A stretch of 64,000 nucleotides of DNA from Sambucus nigra (lineage: Eukaryota > Streptophyta > Magnoliopsida > Dipsacales > Adoxaceae): positions 533,493,755 to 533,557,754 of the forward strand of contig OX422215.1 in NCBI GenBank assembly GCA_949130495.1, given 5' to 3'. This document shows, in pieces, positions 46,892-58,490 of the stretch. A model generated the notes under the pieces. That model ran no database searches and was not told the DNA's origin. It was given only the letters and a program-made list of their open reading frames with translations. A program made the translations under genes and the position numbers. Numbering within the stretch: the first letter of the stretch is position 1; the number at the start of each line of letters is the position of its first letter.

Positions 46892-47119
46892 TCATTTATG
46901 CCAAAGGTACATAGAGGGGACCGTGGAATTTTTGTATGTAAAGGAGGACTTAGGAATGATCTCATAGCAATTATCTTTAGTCCTCACTACTTGTAGTAAT
47001 ATTTCACCGGATTGATCACGCACGTTACACTTGAACCGATCGAACTTTATGAGTAAGTTTACATTGCAAAGTTGGATTATGCTAATTAAGTTCCCTTTTA
47101 ACCCTTCGACGTACAACAC
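46892..47119 (-). pseudogene. Copia GAG-pre-integrase domain
   Basis: A 75-aa open frame: VEGLKGNLISIIQLC, then KFDRFKCNVRD and TKDNCYEI, ending MYLWHK (family: L-W-H-(R/K)). This pattern is the linker between protease and integrase in Ty1/copia elements. Confidence 0.8.
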
Positions 47120-47124
47120 ATTGT

Positions 47125-47367
47125 CTAGCTTAGAAAATTGGGTATCTCAACATAACCACGTTCTAAAATGCTAGACCTACTCCCATATCCAGAGGTGACT
47201 TTGCCTTCCTTATTATCCACAAGGTTGGTAAAAATTGAGTTATCACTAGTTACGTGCCTAGAGCACCCACTATTCAAATACCATTGGGAAGTATCTTGAA
47301 CCTTGAGAGCAACGTGAACAATAAGGGATTTGTCGTCATGCTTAGGTATCCAAGTGGAGGTAACCAT
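47125..47367 (-). pseudogene. Copia aspartic protease
   Basis: The frame has WYLNSGCSRHVTSD (family WYLDSGCSRHMTGD: the catalytic aspartate is replaced by asparagine), then IFTNL and GYVEI. Loss of the active-site D predicts no activity. Confidence 0.8.
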
Positions 47368-47643
47368 TTATATTCCCTTATAGTTGTTGGCTCTAGTCGT
47401 AGAGTTGGAAGAATTCTCAAGAGGTATAGACATCCTTTGAAATTCTTTCAGTAAAGTTATTATAGCAGTGCCTGGAAGTATGTGTATGTGGAGTTCTTCC
47501 TAACTTGTATCAAAATTCCCTAGGGTACTTTATTTTTGTAATGGGTACAAAAATAGACTTGTTTGGGTCTATCTTGGTGAGATTATTTAGGTTGAACTAT
47601 ATTTGGTGGGTTAGGTCGAGTACCATATGAATACACCACAAAC

Positions 47644-48422
47644 TTAGTAAATGGTTTGGGTGCAGCATGAAAAGTTGATGTACCATCGTAATATACTCCT
47701 TACCTCTATATAAAGAAATAAAGGGGGACCGAGTAACATCTTCCCTATCTTCTTTGATGTATCCTTTATAGTAACCTTGACCTCCGTAGCACGTTCGAGA
47801 TATTTCTCAAGTTTGTATACAATGGATTTAAGTGTCTCACTAGTTTGTAATGAAGCTTGAAGATCTCTTGTAAGACTAGCCACTTTATTGGTCAAGTCAC
47901 CATTTTACATCCCCACTAAGACGACTCTCCCTACCAAAGAAACTTTCATCGAGGTCCCACTCTCTCTCTCAATTCTTTCAACTCTTTCTCTAATGATAAC
48001 ACCCTAAGTACTAAATTTTTAATTTGATTTTTGGTTTTAAAGGATTCGGTGTAATGTTCGGTATAGGCTCGTCAAAGGCCACTCTCTCTATCACTCGAAC
48101 CATCATCTACCTCACTCTCCCCGAAATGACTAGACTCACTATCGAGGTCATCGTGCTTATAAATGTCATCATAGAAATGAGATACACTCGATGTACTAAC
48201 ATGACAGGCCATAAACGTGATGAAATTATGTCCATATGATGATTTATCCACGGAATCCACTGACTCGACATCGATATTGCTAAGCATGTCATTGTAGGTG
48301 GTTTTGCATTTGCCCCGTCTCTTTAGCCTTGTAGCACACTTGTGTGCTTTGTAACCCTTACCCTCACACTCATAGAATCGTTCCTCATCTTTGTTAGGGT
48401 ACTGTAGTCTCGCGTATTCCAA
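47644..48422 (-). pseudogene. Copia gag C-terminus with zinc knuckle and coil
   Basis: The right part reads YECEGKGYKAHKCA, a CCHC zinc knuckle in which the first cysteine has become tyrosine, followed by LKRRGK and an acidic stretch with DSESSHFGESE. Further left (47895-47644) a Leu/Lys/Glu-rich coil (LTRDLQASLQTSETLKSIVYKLEKYL) matches the coiled segment that SIRE elements carry between gag and protease. Confidence 0.75.
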
Positions 48423-48711
48423 CCTTTCGCGTCCTACTTAAAAAAATTATCTTTCTCCAAACCTTTATTTTCTTTGGAAGAATTTTCTTTTCTTAATTTG
48501 AGATTTTTTTTTTTAACTTTTTCGCAAGAAGGGCAAGATCATCAAGATCAAAATTGAATTTGAAATTAGAAAAGACCTCCTCTTTCTTTTTAGATTGGGT
48601 TTTCAAAGAAATCTCTTTCTCCTTAGGCTTTCAAATTTTAGGAAACATATCGATTTCATAAGTTTGAAGGTATCCTATGAGTTCTTCTAACATAAGCGTA
48701 TCTAAAATTCT

Positions 48712-48929
48712 CTATGAATTACGTACCGTGACTTTAGGAATAAAATAGGAGGGCAGCGATCTCAAAATCCTTTTCATGACTCTCATCTCAGGTTGTCTCT
48801 CACCTAAGTTAAAGCTAGAATTGACTATATTAGATAAACATGCATAAAACTCATTAAAAGTACTTATCGCTAGAATGGTAATGGCCTCAAGCTGTGTGGT
48901 GAGATTTTGTAGCTTAGATATTTTCACAG
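48712..48929 (-). pseudogene. Copia gag fragment (UBN2-like)
   Basis: Frame LQNLTTQLEAITIL, FNEFYACLSNIVNSSFNLGE, MRVMKRILRSLPSYFIPKVT matches the central part of SIRE gag. It is fused in frame at its N-terminal side to 39 codons derived from a SINE, so the open frame 49047-48712 is chimeric and not a real protein start. Confidence 0.8.
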
Positions 48930-49107
48930 CGTAGAGGTAGTACCTTAGTGTGATGGCAAGTGCCCTTGCCCAAGCTACGTTTGGTCTTGAATTTGAGATA
49001 TGGGATAATCCTCTCCATATATGTATGCAAGTAATACGTGTCGACATTCACCTCTCCTAGACACTACAGTTAAGCGGGAGCCTTGTGCACTGAGTACGAC
49101 CTTTAGA
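48930..49107 (+). mobile_element. tRNA-derived SINE, Au-SINE-like
   Basis: Starts GTAGTACCTTAGTGTGATGGCAAGTG (A-box-like part GTGTGATGGCAAGTG), followed by a decayed B-box near 48980 (GGTCTTGAATTTGAG, ancestral form like GGTTCGA). It ends with CGGGAGCCTTGTGCACTGAG and TACGACCTTT, the conserved 3' block of Au-type SINEs. Length is about 178 bp. It lies inside the copia gag. No target duplication could be fixed, so it is old. Confidence 0.7.
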
Positions 49108-49413
49108 AGCTTTCATAATGTGGGTACCTTCATGAGTGACTTAAAGGGTATGAAAAACATTGACACGAGCATTAGGTGTGAAGTGAAATAGAACGACCTA
49201 CATAATATTTCTAGTCCATTTTTATTTAATTAACATTTCACTAGTTTAGCATGCGATTTCCATTTAAATCAAGCTATATGAAGCACCCGTGGGAAGCGTC
49301 CCCAGAATCTAAGCATACAAAGCTACTAACGTAAAATAAAAAGAATACTTACTTGTGCAGAACTCTCAAAATATGGAATCGCACCCAACCTGTCGTTATA
49401 AAGACGAGGGAAT
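49108..49413 (-). mobile_element. Probable end part of the interrupted LTR at 52248-54777
   Basis: The solo LTR at 49414 is flanked by a GGAAT duplication, so sequence on its two sides was once contiguous. This left piece carries no gene and probably continues the LTR found on the right. Its own terminus is not clear. Confidence 0.4.
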
Positions 49414-52242
49414 TGTAATAACCCTCTCTTCCGATAGCCCATTTTATCCTTAATTACCATGTGTAGTAATTAGTTATTATTTCATAGATGCTGAGTAAAT
49501 ATTAAATTGTTATGTCGAGTCAATATTTACTAATATGTTGTGTAGTTACCTCGTGAGTAGATAAAATGTTCATGTGGTGATTTTAATGTCATAAAGATTT
49601 AAAATGACATTTTGGTTTATTATGAAACCGGAACTAAAACGAGTTATAAAACTTTCAAATGATAATTTGAACAATGTAGTTAGTCCCGGTAGGTGTGAGA
49701 CAGTCAAAATAAGTGCCATATTGTATTTTGGCATTTTGGGGACTTTTGACTGGTTTTGGCTTAAATAGTGTAATCGCGTATATTTTATCGCGTATTAGTC
49801 ACTTAAGTGGGCTTATGGGACTTAAGCCCCGTTTTATTCCCCACCCATATTCCCATTCTTCCATTTTACACAATTGAGCCCTAGAGTGAATAGAGAGAGG
49901 AAGAGAACTTGGGAGAAAAGAGAGATTGGAGCTTGGGTTGTTGCCTCCTTCTTCATCAAATCAGATTCTTACCTTGAGGCAAGTAATCTACTTGCAAATT
50001 TATGGTTTAAGTAGAATAAATTGCATTGATATTTATGATTTAGAAATGTTAGGGTTTTGGTGGAATTTTGGGTATTTAACCCTTTGAGATTGATTTGGAT
50101 GATAAACATTTCAAATGATGGTAGTTGGGTGTATTTTTGGTGTACTAGTTCCATTATATAGATTGGGTTTGGCTGGTTTGGGTTTGTTTAGAATTTTGGA
50201 GTTCAAGACTCCATAGCCATTCTTGGCATTTCCGCAGGGGCGAATCGATTCGGCCCCTTGGGCGAATCGATTCGCATAGATGCAGAATCCCAGGTCTTGT
50301 TGTCCGAATCGATTCGGATTAAGACCGAATCGATTCGGCATTTGCAGAAACCAAAATTTTATTGTCCGAACCGATTCGCTTTCAGAGCGAATCGGTTCGC
50401 TGGTGCGAATCGATTCGGCCCTAGGGGCGAATCGATTCGGTTCCAGCAGTTTTGGGGTCTTTTTTTTTCCTTTTAATTTTCATCCTTATTCTTTAGGATT
50501 AGGACCTAGGAAACTTCTTTAAAGAAGTAAACTTAGAGTCCTAGAGTAGCTATGGAGTTTGGTCGTCACCCTGGACTAGAAGTGGGTTTATCTGGGGTTT
50601 GTTTCGGGGAGGTTTAAAGTAATGCTAAGGCATTACTTCTCTTATTCAAACTCTTAGAAGTTTGGAAGTTAGGTACCCTAACTTGGAGACTAGAAGGGCT
50701 AGTCAAGTTACATAGGCCTTGGAGATTTATAGGATCGTAATGATCATTTGGAGAATTAATCGGGGATTGTACTTTGAGGAATAGATGATAAAATTCGATG
50801 GGAATTAGGTTCGCATAAAATGAACCCATAGGTGTTTAAAGATAATAGGTTCAATATAGAATGAACCCCGTTGTTTAATGATGATAGGTTTAATAAATGA
50901 AGAACCAATCACATGATTAATGGAAAATGGATTTTTGGAAATAAAATGATGATAAATGTAAATGTTAATTTACTGTTACACACCTCTCTAAATGACATCA
51001 TAAGGGAAGTCCGCTCGTGAAGTGAAGCCCCCTGGCTAATGAATGCAGGGTGGATATAGTCCTAGGCCATGGGAGCGCTTATGGTTATACTTTTCTGCGG
51101 GGGTAGGGAGATTTCAGGTGTGATCTTGGCTACCACGCAGGCTCATGGCCGCTTCCCGACGTGTTTCGTTAGGTGCCCAGGTGGTCTTGGAGGCCCTGGA
51201 AGATGATGGTCATTTAGGGGCGCGCACAGCGGGGAAACCCGGACTGGCGGTCTTAGATATCGTTATATGTATATGAATATAACCATATTTTCATCAAGTT
51301 GGACTTGATGGTTGTTAAATGCCAAAGAGCATGAATATGTGCCAGGAAGAGCACGGGAATAATATATGTGCCATAAAGAGCACTTGATGTAATTGATATT
51401 CCTAATAAGGAATGGAAAGATAAAATGGGAAGTTTTAATTAATGAACAGAAATTATAACTTCTTGATTTAACCGAATATATGGTTTTATTCCTAATAAGG
51501 AATGTCTGAAGGTAATGGAAATTGTATTAATAAGAAAGGGTTTTAATTAAAATGCTTTACCTTCTATCCTTGCTTGAAATTGTAGTTAGCATGTCATGTG
51601 ATCATCTTCATTATTCATGTGTAACTGTTCATAATTATCATGCTTTTTATTCTTCTAGAAATCATATAGAACCCGGCCCTGACCGGTTTACTTCCTTGTT
51701 GTATATATATTATTGTATCCGCTCAGGTGCTCCACCGCAAGGACGCACGACTTGACTTTCCCAAGTTCCCTGCACTTTCAACGAGCTGTAAGACTTTGCG
51801 GGTTATTACAGGATGTTGTATTAGACGTTTTCATTCTTGTTATTCTAGTTATGATCGGGTCTTGTCCCTCGGGCGTGTGGCCCAAACGTTTGTATTTGAT
51901 TAATGGTTGTACTATGTAAGATATTTTATATTGTTGTACGTTGTCTTATGTAGCTGTGGACCGACAGCTTATTCGGTCCATTTGTATACATTCGTTTTAG
52001 TTACGTTATATATTATCTTTTGGAATTCCACTTGCTTGTCAGATTGGGTTGTTTAGTTTAAATTTTCATAACCGCATTTTTAAAATTTTACACTTTTTGG
52101 CAACCCGTTTTCTGATTTATTGGGTGGTTTTCCCGTATACTCAGTTTATATTTGTGATGCTGAGAATGATATCCATCCATGATTCCTGTTACGTTTGAGT
52201 ATCGGGCTGGCCACCCCTTATCTCGGATCGCGGGTTGTCACA
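49414..52242 (+). mobile_element. Solo LTR, 2.83 kb, with target duplication
   Basis: Starts TGTAATAACCC and ends GGGTTGTCACA, so the ends are inverted repeats of each other (TGTAATAACCC against TGTGACAACCC). It is flanked by GGAAT at 49409-49413 and 52243-52247. No coding domain lies inside. Size and ends fit a Tekay-type LTR left by recombination between two LTRs. It includes the dyad-pair array 50241-50439 and a GC-richer block at 51000-51250. Confidence 0.9.
50241..50439. repeat. Four pairs of CGAATCGATTCG palindromes
   Basis: Eight 12-bp units start at 50241, 50263, 50305, 50326, 50367, 50388, 50406 and 50428. Within pairs the spacing is 22, 21, 21 and 22 bp. Six units are perfect CGAATCGATTCG palindromes. 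The third pair is CGAACCGATTCG and CGAATCGGTTCG, exact reverse complements of each other, so the pair itself is an inverted repeat with 14-bp arms and a 5-bp loop. Confidence 0.95.
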
Positions 52243-52247
52243 GGAAT

Positions 52248-54777
52248 GAGCCGAATGCCCAGTCAGAAATTACAATAAAGCAATATAGAATCGAACGTCA
52301 GAAAGGAGACTCTAACGAGCTTATCTACGTGCACATGTAACTACCTTACATATATATATACTTATACTTAAACGCATGAAACCGTTTTGATTCCCAAAAA
52401 TGTTACTTATCCCGATTAATTCACCTTAATCTTATAAAGAATTCCGTTCTTCTTAACTTGACATTTATTCCATGATTTAACACATCCGGTTAAATACCTT
52501 AACAAAATACACTTTGTTTAAGGAAAATCATTTCTTTCACCGAAATTACCCACTTTATTTGTATCAATCCACGTTAGTATTTTCATTAAAAATCACCTTT
52601 TTAACACGCACAAATACCATGTCAGAAAATGCTTATTTTTCCCTTAAAACCTTTCTTAAACACACCCTTTTGTTAATTATGGATTAAACCTCTTTAGATT
52701 GCTTAACCACCCCTTTAATCACTTCACTTTACCATTCCTTTACTTTATGGACATTAATCAATTTTCACATTACTTGTCCATTTTACCCTTTACCGAAACA
52801 TTTATTAGTTCATTCAAGTTAGGTTGTATTTTCATATATTCACTACCAACCCATTTCTTGACATGTTCTATTTTCATTATCCTTTTCTCGAAATCTTTCA
52901 ATATATGCATACTTTAATGGGCTCCACACTGTCGATTATGCTACCATATGCTCTGGCCAATGATTTTGGGTCTCTGGGCCCTCCTTAATTATCCCGATGG
53001 CATACAAGTTCTTATTAATGTATTTTAACATTTTGCAAATGTTCACATTATTCGACTTTTTCCTTTTTTCGATCAAAGCCAAAATCCAATGTTTTCACCC
53101 CAGTTCATGTTACACTTTAAAAATCATCATTTCTTGTCCTTTTTACTCTAACATTGATCTTATCCAAAAATCATGTTCATTTAGGACCATTTTGTGTAAC
53201 ACCTTTTTCAACATTTTTATTTCATAAAAATGTTCCACTTTATGTAAAATTACCATTTTACCCATTTATTTCCAAACTCGTCATTTCCTCCATTTTCACT
53301 AGTGTTATTTCTTAAAACACCTTTAAGTTACCCACACTCACTTCTTAAGTATTTTTAACACACTAACACCTCTTTAATATTTTGGAGTAACATTCTTCTC
53401 AAGTTGAAAACATCTTTATTTCATCACTTTCTTTTCCAAGAAATTATTGAACATCTAAGATTAATTTATAAAAAATATCATTTCGTTATTAATACATGTA
53501 GTATTGAATCCTTATGCTTATCACCTATATCACACCTCTTTCACACACTTTAAGGGCTAAAATTTCTATTTTCTCCATTTCATGTTTAAACTCAACAAAA
53601 CCCTCATAAAACTTGTATTCAATATCAAATACTGCAAGTTTATATTCATGAGAATATCGATTTCAAGTCCAAAAATCCTCTTAAATGGGTCAAACATATA
53701 ATTTATTCTAGAAATTTCACAATATGGGCATAAACATACTTTTTAAGCTAAAAATATTTTTATTTACCCAAAATTTGAGAAAACTTGAAAATATTTGCCC
53801 ATAAAACATTCCTAACATTTTTATTTTATAAAAATGTTTAAACACCAAGTTTTCTTGAAACATATCATTTTTTCTCAAAACTATTGAAACCCTTTGTAAA
53901 TCCATTTTTAAAAATCATAAGAAATATTATTCTTAACTCATGAATACATCCTACTGTTATAAACTCTAACCATATGACTAACACTATGGAAAAATAGAGT
54001 TCTTATACTAAAGAGTAGAGTTTTTCTGCCTCAATTGTAGCTCCAAAAATGGTGTGTGAGGAAGAAGATGATGGCAATTCCCCAACTCCTAAGGTGGCCT
54101 TAAGTGGTTTGTCTAGCTCTACAAAGCTTGTCTGTATGAAAGCTCCAAGAAAACCCCCTTCAAACTTCACAAATTTCTACTCTTCTTCTTTTCCAAAACC
54201 CCCGAAAACACTTCCAAAATTCATATCTTTACCCAACAATAGTGGAAATGGGTGTATTGGACTTAAATATGGTGGAATACTAGTAGAATATGGTGGCATA
54301 AGGTAGATACACTGTGGTGTATAGTGTTTTGTGGTGGTGGGAAAAGGGGAAAGGCTCCCAAGAGCTACAGAGAGGGAAAAAAATCTAGAAATAGTGGGGA
54401 GACCCATCCCCCACACTCTCTCTTTTCAACCCTTAATTAAACTCACAATAACTTCAAACAAACCTTTATAAAATACCCGTAAACCTCAAAATTTTGATTT
54501 TGTCCAATCTGGGTGCACCAGGACTCGATACGTCATCAATCCAACGGTCCAAAATGTGATGGGACAGAAGGGGGCACCTGATTTTAAAATTTTTGGGCAA
54601 CCTCGTTCGAATGAGAAAGGGGCCTTATTTGAACGACCATCGAACAACATCTAAATGAATTCAATACAGTCGCATCTTGTTTGAACCTCATTGAAATCCA
54701 GCTTTGAACGACCTTTGTTCTCATTCGAACGATTTTAAAAAACTACTACGCTAGTCAAATATCTTAAGGTATTTACA
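52248..54777 (-). mobile_element. LTR interrupted by the solo LTR
   Basis: Minus strand begins TGTAAATACCTTAAG at 54777, with a TTTTATAAAGG TATA box near 54470, a GAGAGAGTGTGGGGG leader start after it, and a purine-rich U5-like part near 54000. These resemble long chromovirus LTRs. Together with 49108-49413 it would be about 2.8 kb, similar to the others here. No partner LTR was found in the window. Confidence 0.5.
54605..54730. repeat. GTTCGAAC-like dyads, about 21-23 bp apart
   Basis: Cores at 54605 (GTTCGAAT), 54627 (ATTTGAAC), 54638 (CATCGAAC), 54658 (AATTCAAT), 54679 (GTTTGAAC), 54702 (CTTTGAAC) and 54723 (ATTCGAAC). Apart from one 11-bp step, distances are 20-23 bp. The array lies between the LTR start and its TATA box, i.e. 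in U3. Confidence 0.7.
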
Positions 54778-57110
54778 GCCGTAACAGGATGGTATGTTCA
54801 TATATAATCAATTTTGGTTACTTCAGAAAATCTTATGCCATAGATCATGCACTTTTTAGTGAGTTTTTAATACTTCACATTCTTATAAACACTCATTTGT
54901 AACCTTCAGGCTTAAAATCTTTTTGGTATTCTATATTACAGGTCCAAATGCACCATGTATATTAAGATACTCGACTTATGCCATCATGGCATTTTCTCTT
55001 TTTTTTATCAATATATTCTTTATCGACATTCATTTATAATACATGATTTTTTATCACCATTCCCCTTTTATATGTGTAGCTATAACATATATAATTATAT
55101 TATCGATGATCATCTTTGGTGATCCCACTTTTTTCTTGTATATGTATAAAACATAGAGATCTCATTTAATATTAGGTACCTTTGCCTACTTCAGGGGCTT
55201 TATAGTCACTTTACAGACCTATGTATTTCCATAGTCAATCATCTCCTCTAGAGTTTTAGAGAAAATTGATATTTTGTTCATAACCTCTTCTGGAGCGTTA
55301 TTTGGGCATGATTTTATTAAACTTCCACTTTAGGGCAGTAAGTAGTTGGGACCTATAGGTTTTTCATGCTTCTAGCGTGCAATAAATTTATTTTATTTCG
55401 AATTTATTTTGTTCTATGATAATGATTTTGGCAAGCACATTTGCAACTAGCACATGTGACATTTGATGTTGCAATATTAATTTTTACTTCATTTTCGCAT
55501 TGAGTGATATAGGTGATTAGATGAGATAAAGTGAAAATATTCCACGATAATTTTCATCGTTTTTCATGCACGAACCATTCCTCAAGAACATTTTGTCCTT
55601 CAGGTACGTTCTATCCTCTCTCAAACGTCTTGAAGATTGTCTCATCAATAATAAAATTTTATAAAAAAATATAATAAACACTATATTTGTCAACGGTTCA
55701 TTAACCATGGAGCTTCAAGCTCATGACACGGTACATTTTTGACAACAATAAATGTTGTATAGTATAACCTCATGAATAATAAAATGGTTGTTTGCTAGTA
55801 TGAGCTTCTGGCTTCCAACACTATAAGTAATGCAAAATTACTTTTCATTATTTATTTTAATATGGTATTCATGTATACGGATGTCCATAAAAATAAGAAA
55901 ATTACTTCAGAAATTGCTTTCATATAACTCATCACATGTGTTTAGGAGGGTACCAAATAACAACATCACATTGTCTCTTCTAGAGCCTTAAGTTCAACTA
56001 TGTTGACACCTTTACTATATTACATACCAAGTCTGAAAAAACTTTTGGTTTTCCAGAATAGTGTGAGTTGTTTATTGTCTGCTAGACAAATATCATTATA
56101 TAATGACAGTTCACAATTGTCAATGACAAAATTCAATATAGATTATGAGTCTAAATAAGGGTCCTAATAACATGCGCCATAAGGGTCCTGATAACATGCG
56201 CCATAAGGGTACACATTAAGATCCTAAAAATAGTAGGGACAGAGTTCCGACATACATTTAATAAGGAACAGATACTCATGTGGAGCTCTAATACTTACTA
56301 TTTTGAGGCTCAAAGCATGTTCCCTGAGGGCACAAGTTATCATTTTCCTTTTAAAAAATCTCTTATCAAATAATAATCAGATATTCAAATGATGGGATGG
56401 ATAATAAAAACTTTAAATTTTGTAATAATGAATCTTTGAATACTTAATAATATCAAAAGAATTTCATATTCTTATTAATTTTTAAAAACCTCATGCTCGA
56501 AAATAATAAACTTTAGGTTTGTAATATAAAACTTGGGAATAAACCTTTAGCATCTGGCAAAACTTCAGGCTTGGCCTAATTTTGATCCATATTTTTCTTT
56601 CTTTCTTTTAAAATGTATAATAAATTAAATAAACAATTGAGTATATGTTATGGATCACTAAAATAATTATGGCTAATATTCCCTACAAAATGTTAATGAG
56701 AATTTCAAGTTCTCCATTTAATCACCAATTTTATTAACATAATAATCAGACTTCAGGTTACAAATATTTAGTGATTTACATCTTGGTTCTTAGAATAACA
56801 AATAAATGCCAAATATTTTTAAACTTTGATCGATGATAATACAAATTACCTTTAAAAATAGGGACTTATTTTCACAGTCTCCACGCATTCTCGAGACTTT
56901 AATATATATTAAATGGTTGGAATGTGAAAAGGAATTAAAATCCAATACCATTAAAAAAGGTAATTTAATACTAAAATGAAGTAAAAGATCAAGAGACAAA
57001 GGTATGTAAAAGGGTCTTTCATGTAATAAAGATAATGAAAAGACAAGAAGTGAAAAAGTCATGATTTAGTATCGAATTTATTTTGAAACTAATCCTAATA
57101 AAAATGATAT
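54778..57110. other. AT-rich noncoding stretch
   Basis: No domain-bearing frame. A 24-bp direct repeat (AAGGGTCCTAATAACATGCG and four more bases) occurs at 56157 and 56181 with a partial third copy. Isolated dyads like those of the array to the right occur at 55710 (GAGCTT.AAGCTC) and 56698 (GAGAA...TTCTC). Confidence 0.4.
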
Positions 57111-57942
57111 ATTTGGAGCTTTAGGTCCAAATTATAAATAATTATTTGAGAACTTTCAAAATTTATACCCCATAAATATGGCATTTTTGTTAAAGCTTCC
57201 GATCCAAATAATTTGAAATACTATGAGGACTACAGGGCTCGTATTTTTAAAATTAATTAAGAAAAACTATATCCCAATTATAAATAATAATTTGTGAACT
57301 TCTAGTCATAATATGATAATGAATCTTCATCACAAATATAATTGGGAGACTCTTGGTCTACTCCCGTCTAATTAGACAATCAAAATTTCGTGTTTGATTG
57401 TGACTTTGACATTTTAGGCCAAAAATAATTTTAAAACTTCAGGTCCAAAAAACGGAGAAAATTGCGTTTTTCAAATCGAAATAATTATTGGGAAACTTCA
57501 AGTCCCAATTGTAAATAATTAGGGGAACTTCATATTCCAACATTAAATATTTAGGGACTTTAAAGTCCCTGCTCAATTATATCCAAACTTTAAGTTTAAT
57601 AAAGGGTAAAATTATTTGGAGCTTCATGTCCAAAGAATAATCATTATGGGACATTTAATGCCTTTACCCTTATTATAGAAATAATCAAAACTTCAGGTTT
57701 TGATTTAAATTATATTTTATTGGAACTTCGGGTCTAAAATTTAAATAAGTAATATGAAACTTTTAATATCATTTGCCCTATTATAGAAATAATCAAAACT
57801 TCAGGTTTGATATTAGGGCATATTTCATTGTCATGTCTAAAAATTTGAGCAATAATTGAGAACTTTAGGTCCTAATTTTAAATGATTTGGGAACTTCTCA
57901 TCCCAAATTAAAATTATTATATGAAAACTTCAAGTGTCAAAT
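57111..57942 (-). repeat. Array of covarying hairpin-like dyads
   Basis: Dyads share a CTTCAGG/CTTTAGG/CTTCAAG-like centre, but arms differ: ATTTGGA/TCCAAAT (57111-57132), TTTGA/TCAAA (57145), ATTGGGA/TCCCAAT (57487-57509), GGGACTTTAAAGTCCC (57554), AAACTT/AAGTTT (57585), TTTGGA/TCCAAA (57615-57634), AATCAAAAC/GTTTTGATT (57683-57705), ATCAAA/TTTGAT (57792-57811), ATTTGGGA/TCCCAAAT (57885-57908), and imperfect ones at 57344, 57855 and 57919. The primer-binding relic at 58290 suggests that the array lies in the leader of a minus-strand element, where the loop would read CCTGAAGT. Some copies arose by duplication (57661 and 57773 blocks). Confidence 0.8.
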
Positions 57943-58289
57943 TTAAAATGATTATTTGGGAACTTCAGGCTTCAAAATATAAAGTCATTGAAAACTTCAA
58001 TTCCTAAAAATTAACAATTGGGTGGTAGAATAAATCAATAGATAGTTAAAGAATATATATATATATTGGATAGAGATGAGTCATTCCTTAGATATCCAAA
58101 AAGAGATAAAAGACTTATCAAGCACATGCTTGGTTTTTATGAGTTACAACCAACCAAAGAAGAATCATATATATATTAGGAATTGGCATCATTGATGTCA
58201 CTCTATAGGAAGGGGCTTTCGAGGTTAAAAGATTTGGAATAAGAGACTTGTGCGCGATTCATGAATAAAATGAATCATGTAAAAAATAT

Positions 58290-58311
58290 TAGAGCACTCG
58301 TGTTGATAACA
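58290..58311 (-). promoter_or_regulatory. Primer-binding-site relic
   Basis: The minus strand reads TGTTATCAACACGAGTGC next to the short LTR. It resembles the TTATCAGCACGAG start used after many plant copia 5' LTRs and would make the element minus-oriented. Confidence 0.4.
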
Positions 58312-58490
58312 TGTTGTAAAATAAAGGGGAGACGAAAAGAATTTAGAGGGAGAGAGTTTCATCACTTCATTGATATCTATATACTCAAGGAATATGATCA
58401 CTATTTATAGTACAAAATAAAGTATTCCAATAGACTCCTTAATAATTATGGAATGCCAGTGAACATCCACTAAATACATATTTTATAACA
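58312..58490 (-). mobile_element. Short LTR, about 179 bp
   Basis: Plus-strand ends are TGTTGTAAAAT and ATTTTATAACA, inverted repeats at 10 of 11 positions. It contains a minus-strand CTATAAATAGTGATC TATA box near 58410 (plus strand GATCACTATTTATAG). No second copy was found to the left, so it is either truncated or a solo remnant. Confidence 0.5.

Noticed and set aside
54049..54306. 85-codon plus-strand frame
   Set aside because: It lies antisense in the leader-like part of a minus-oriented LTR and has no family motif.
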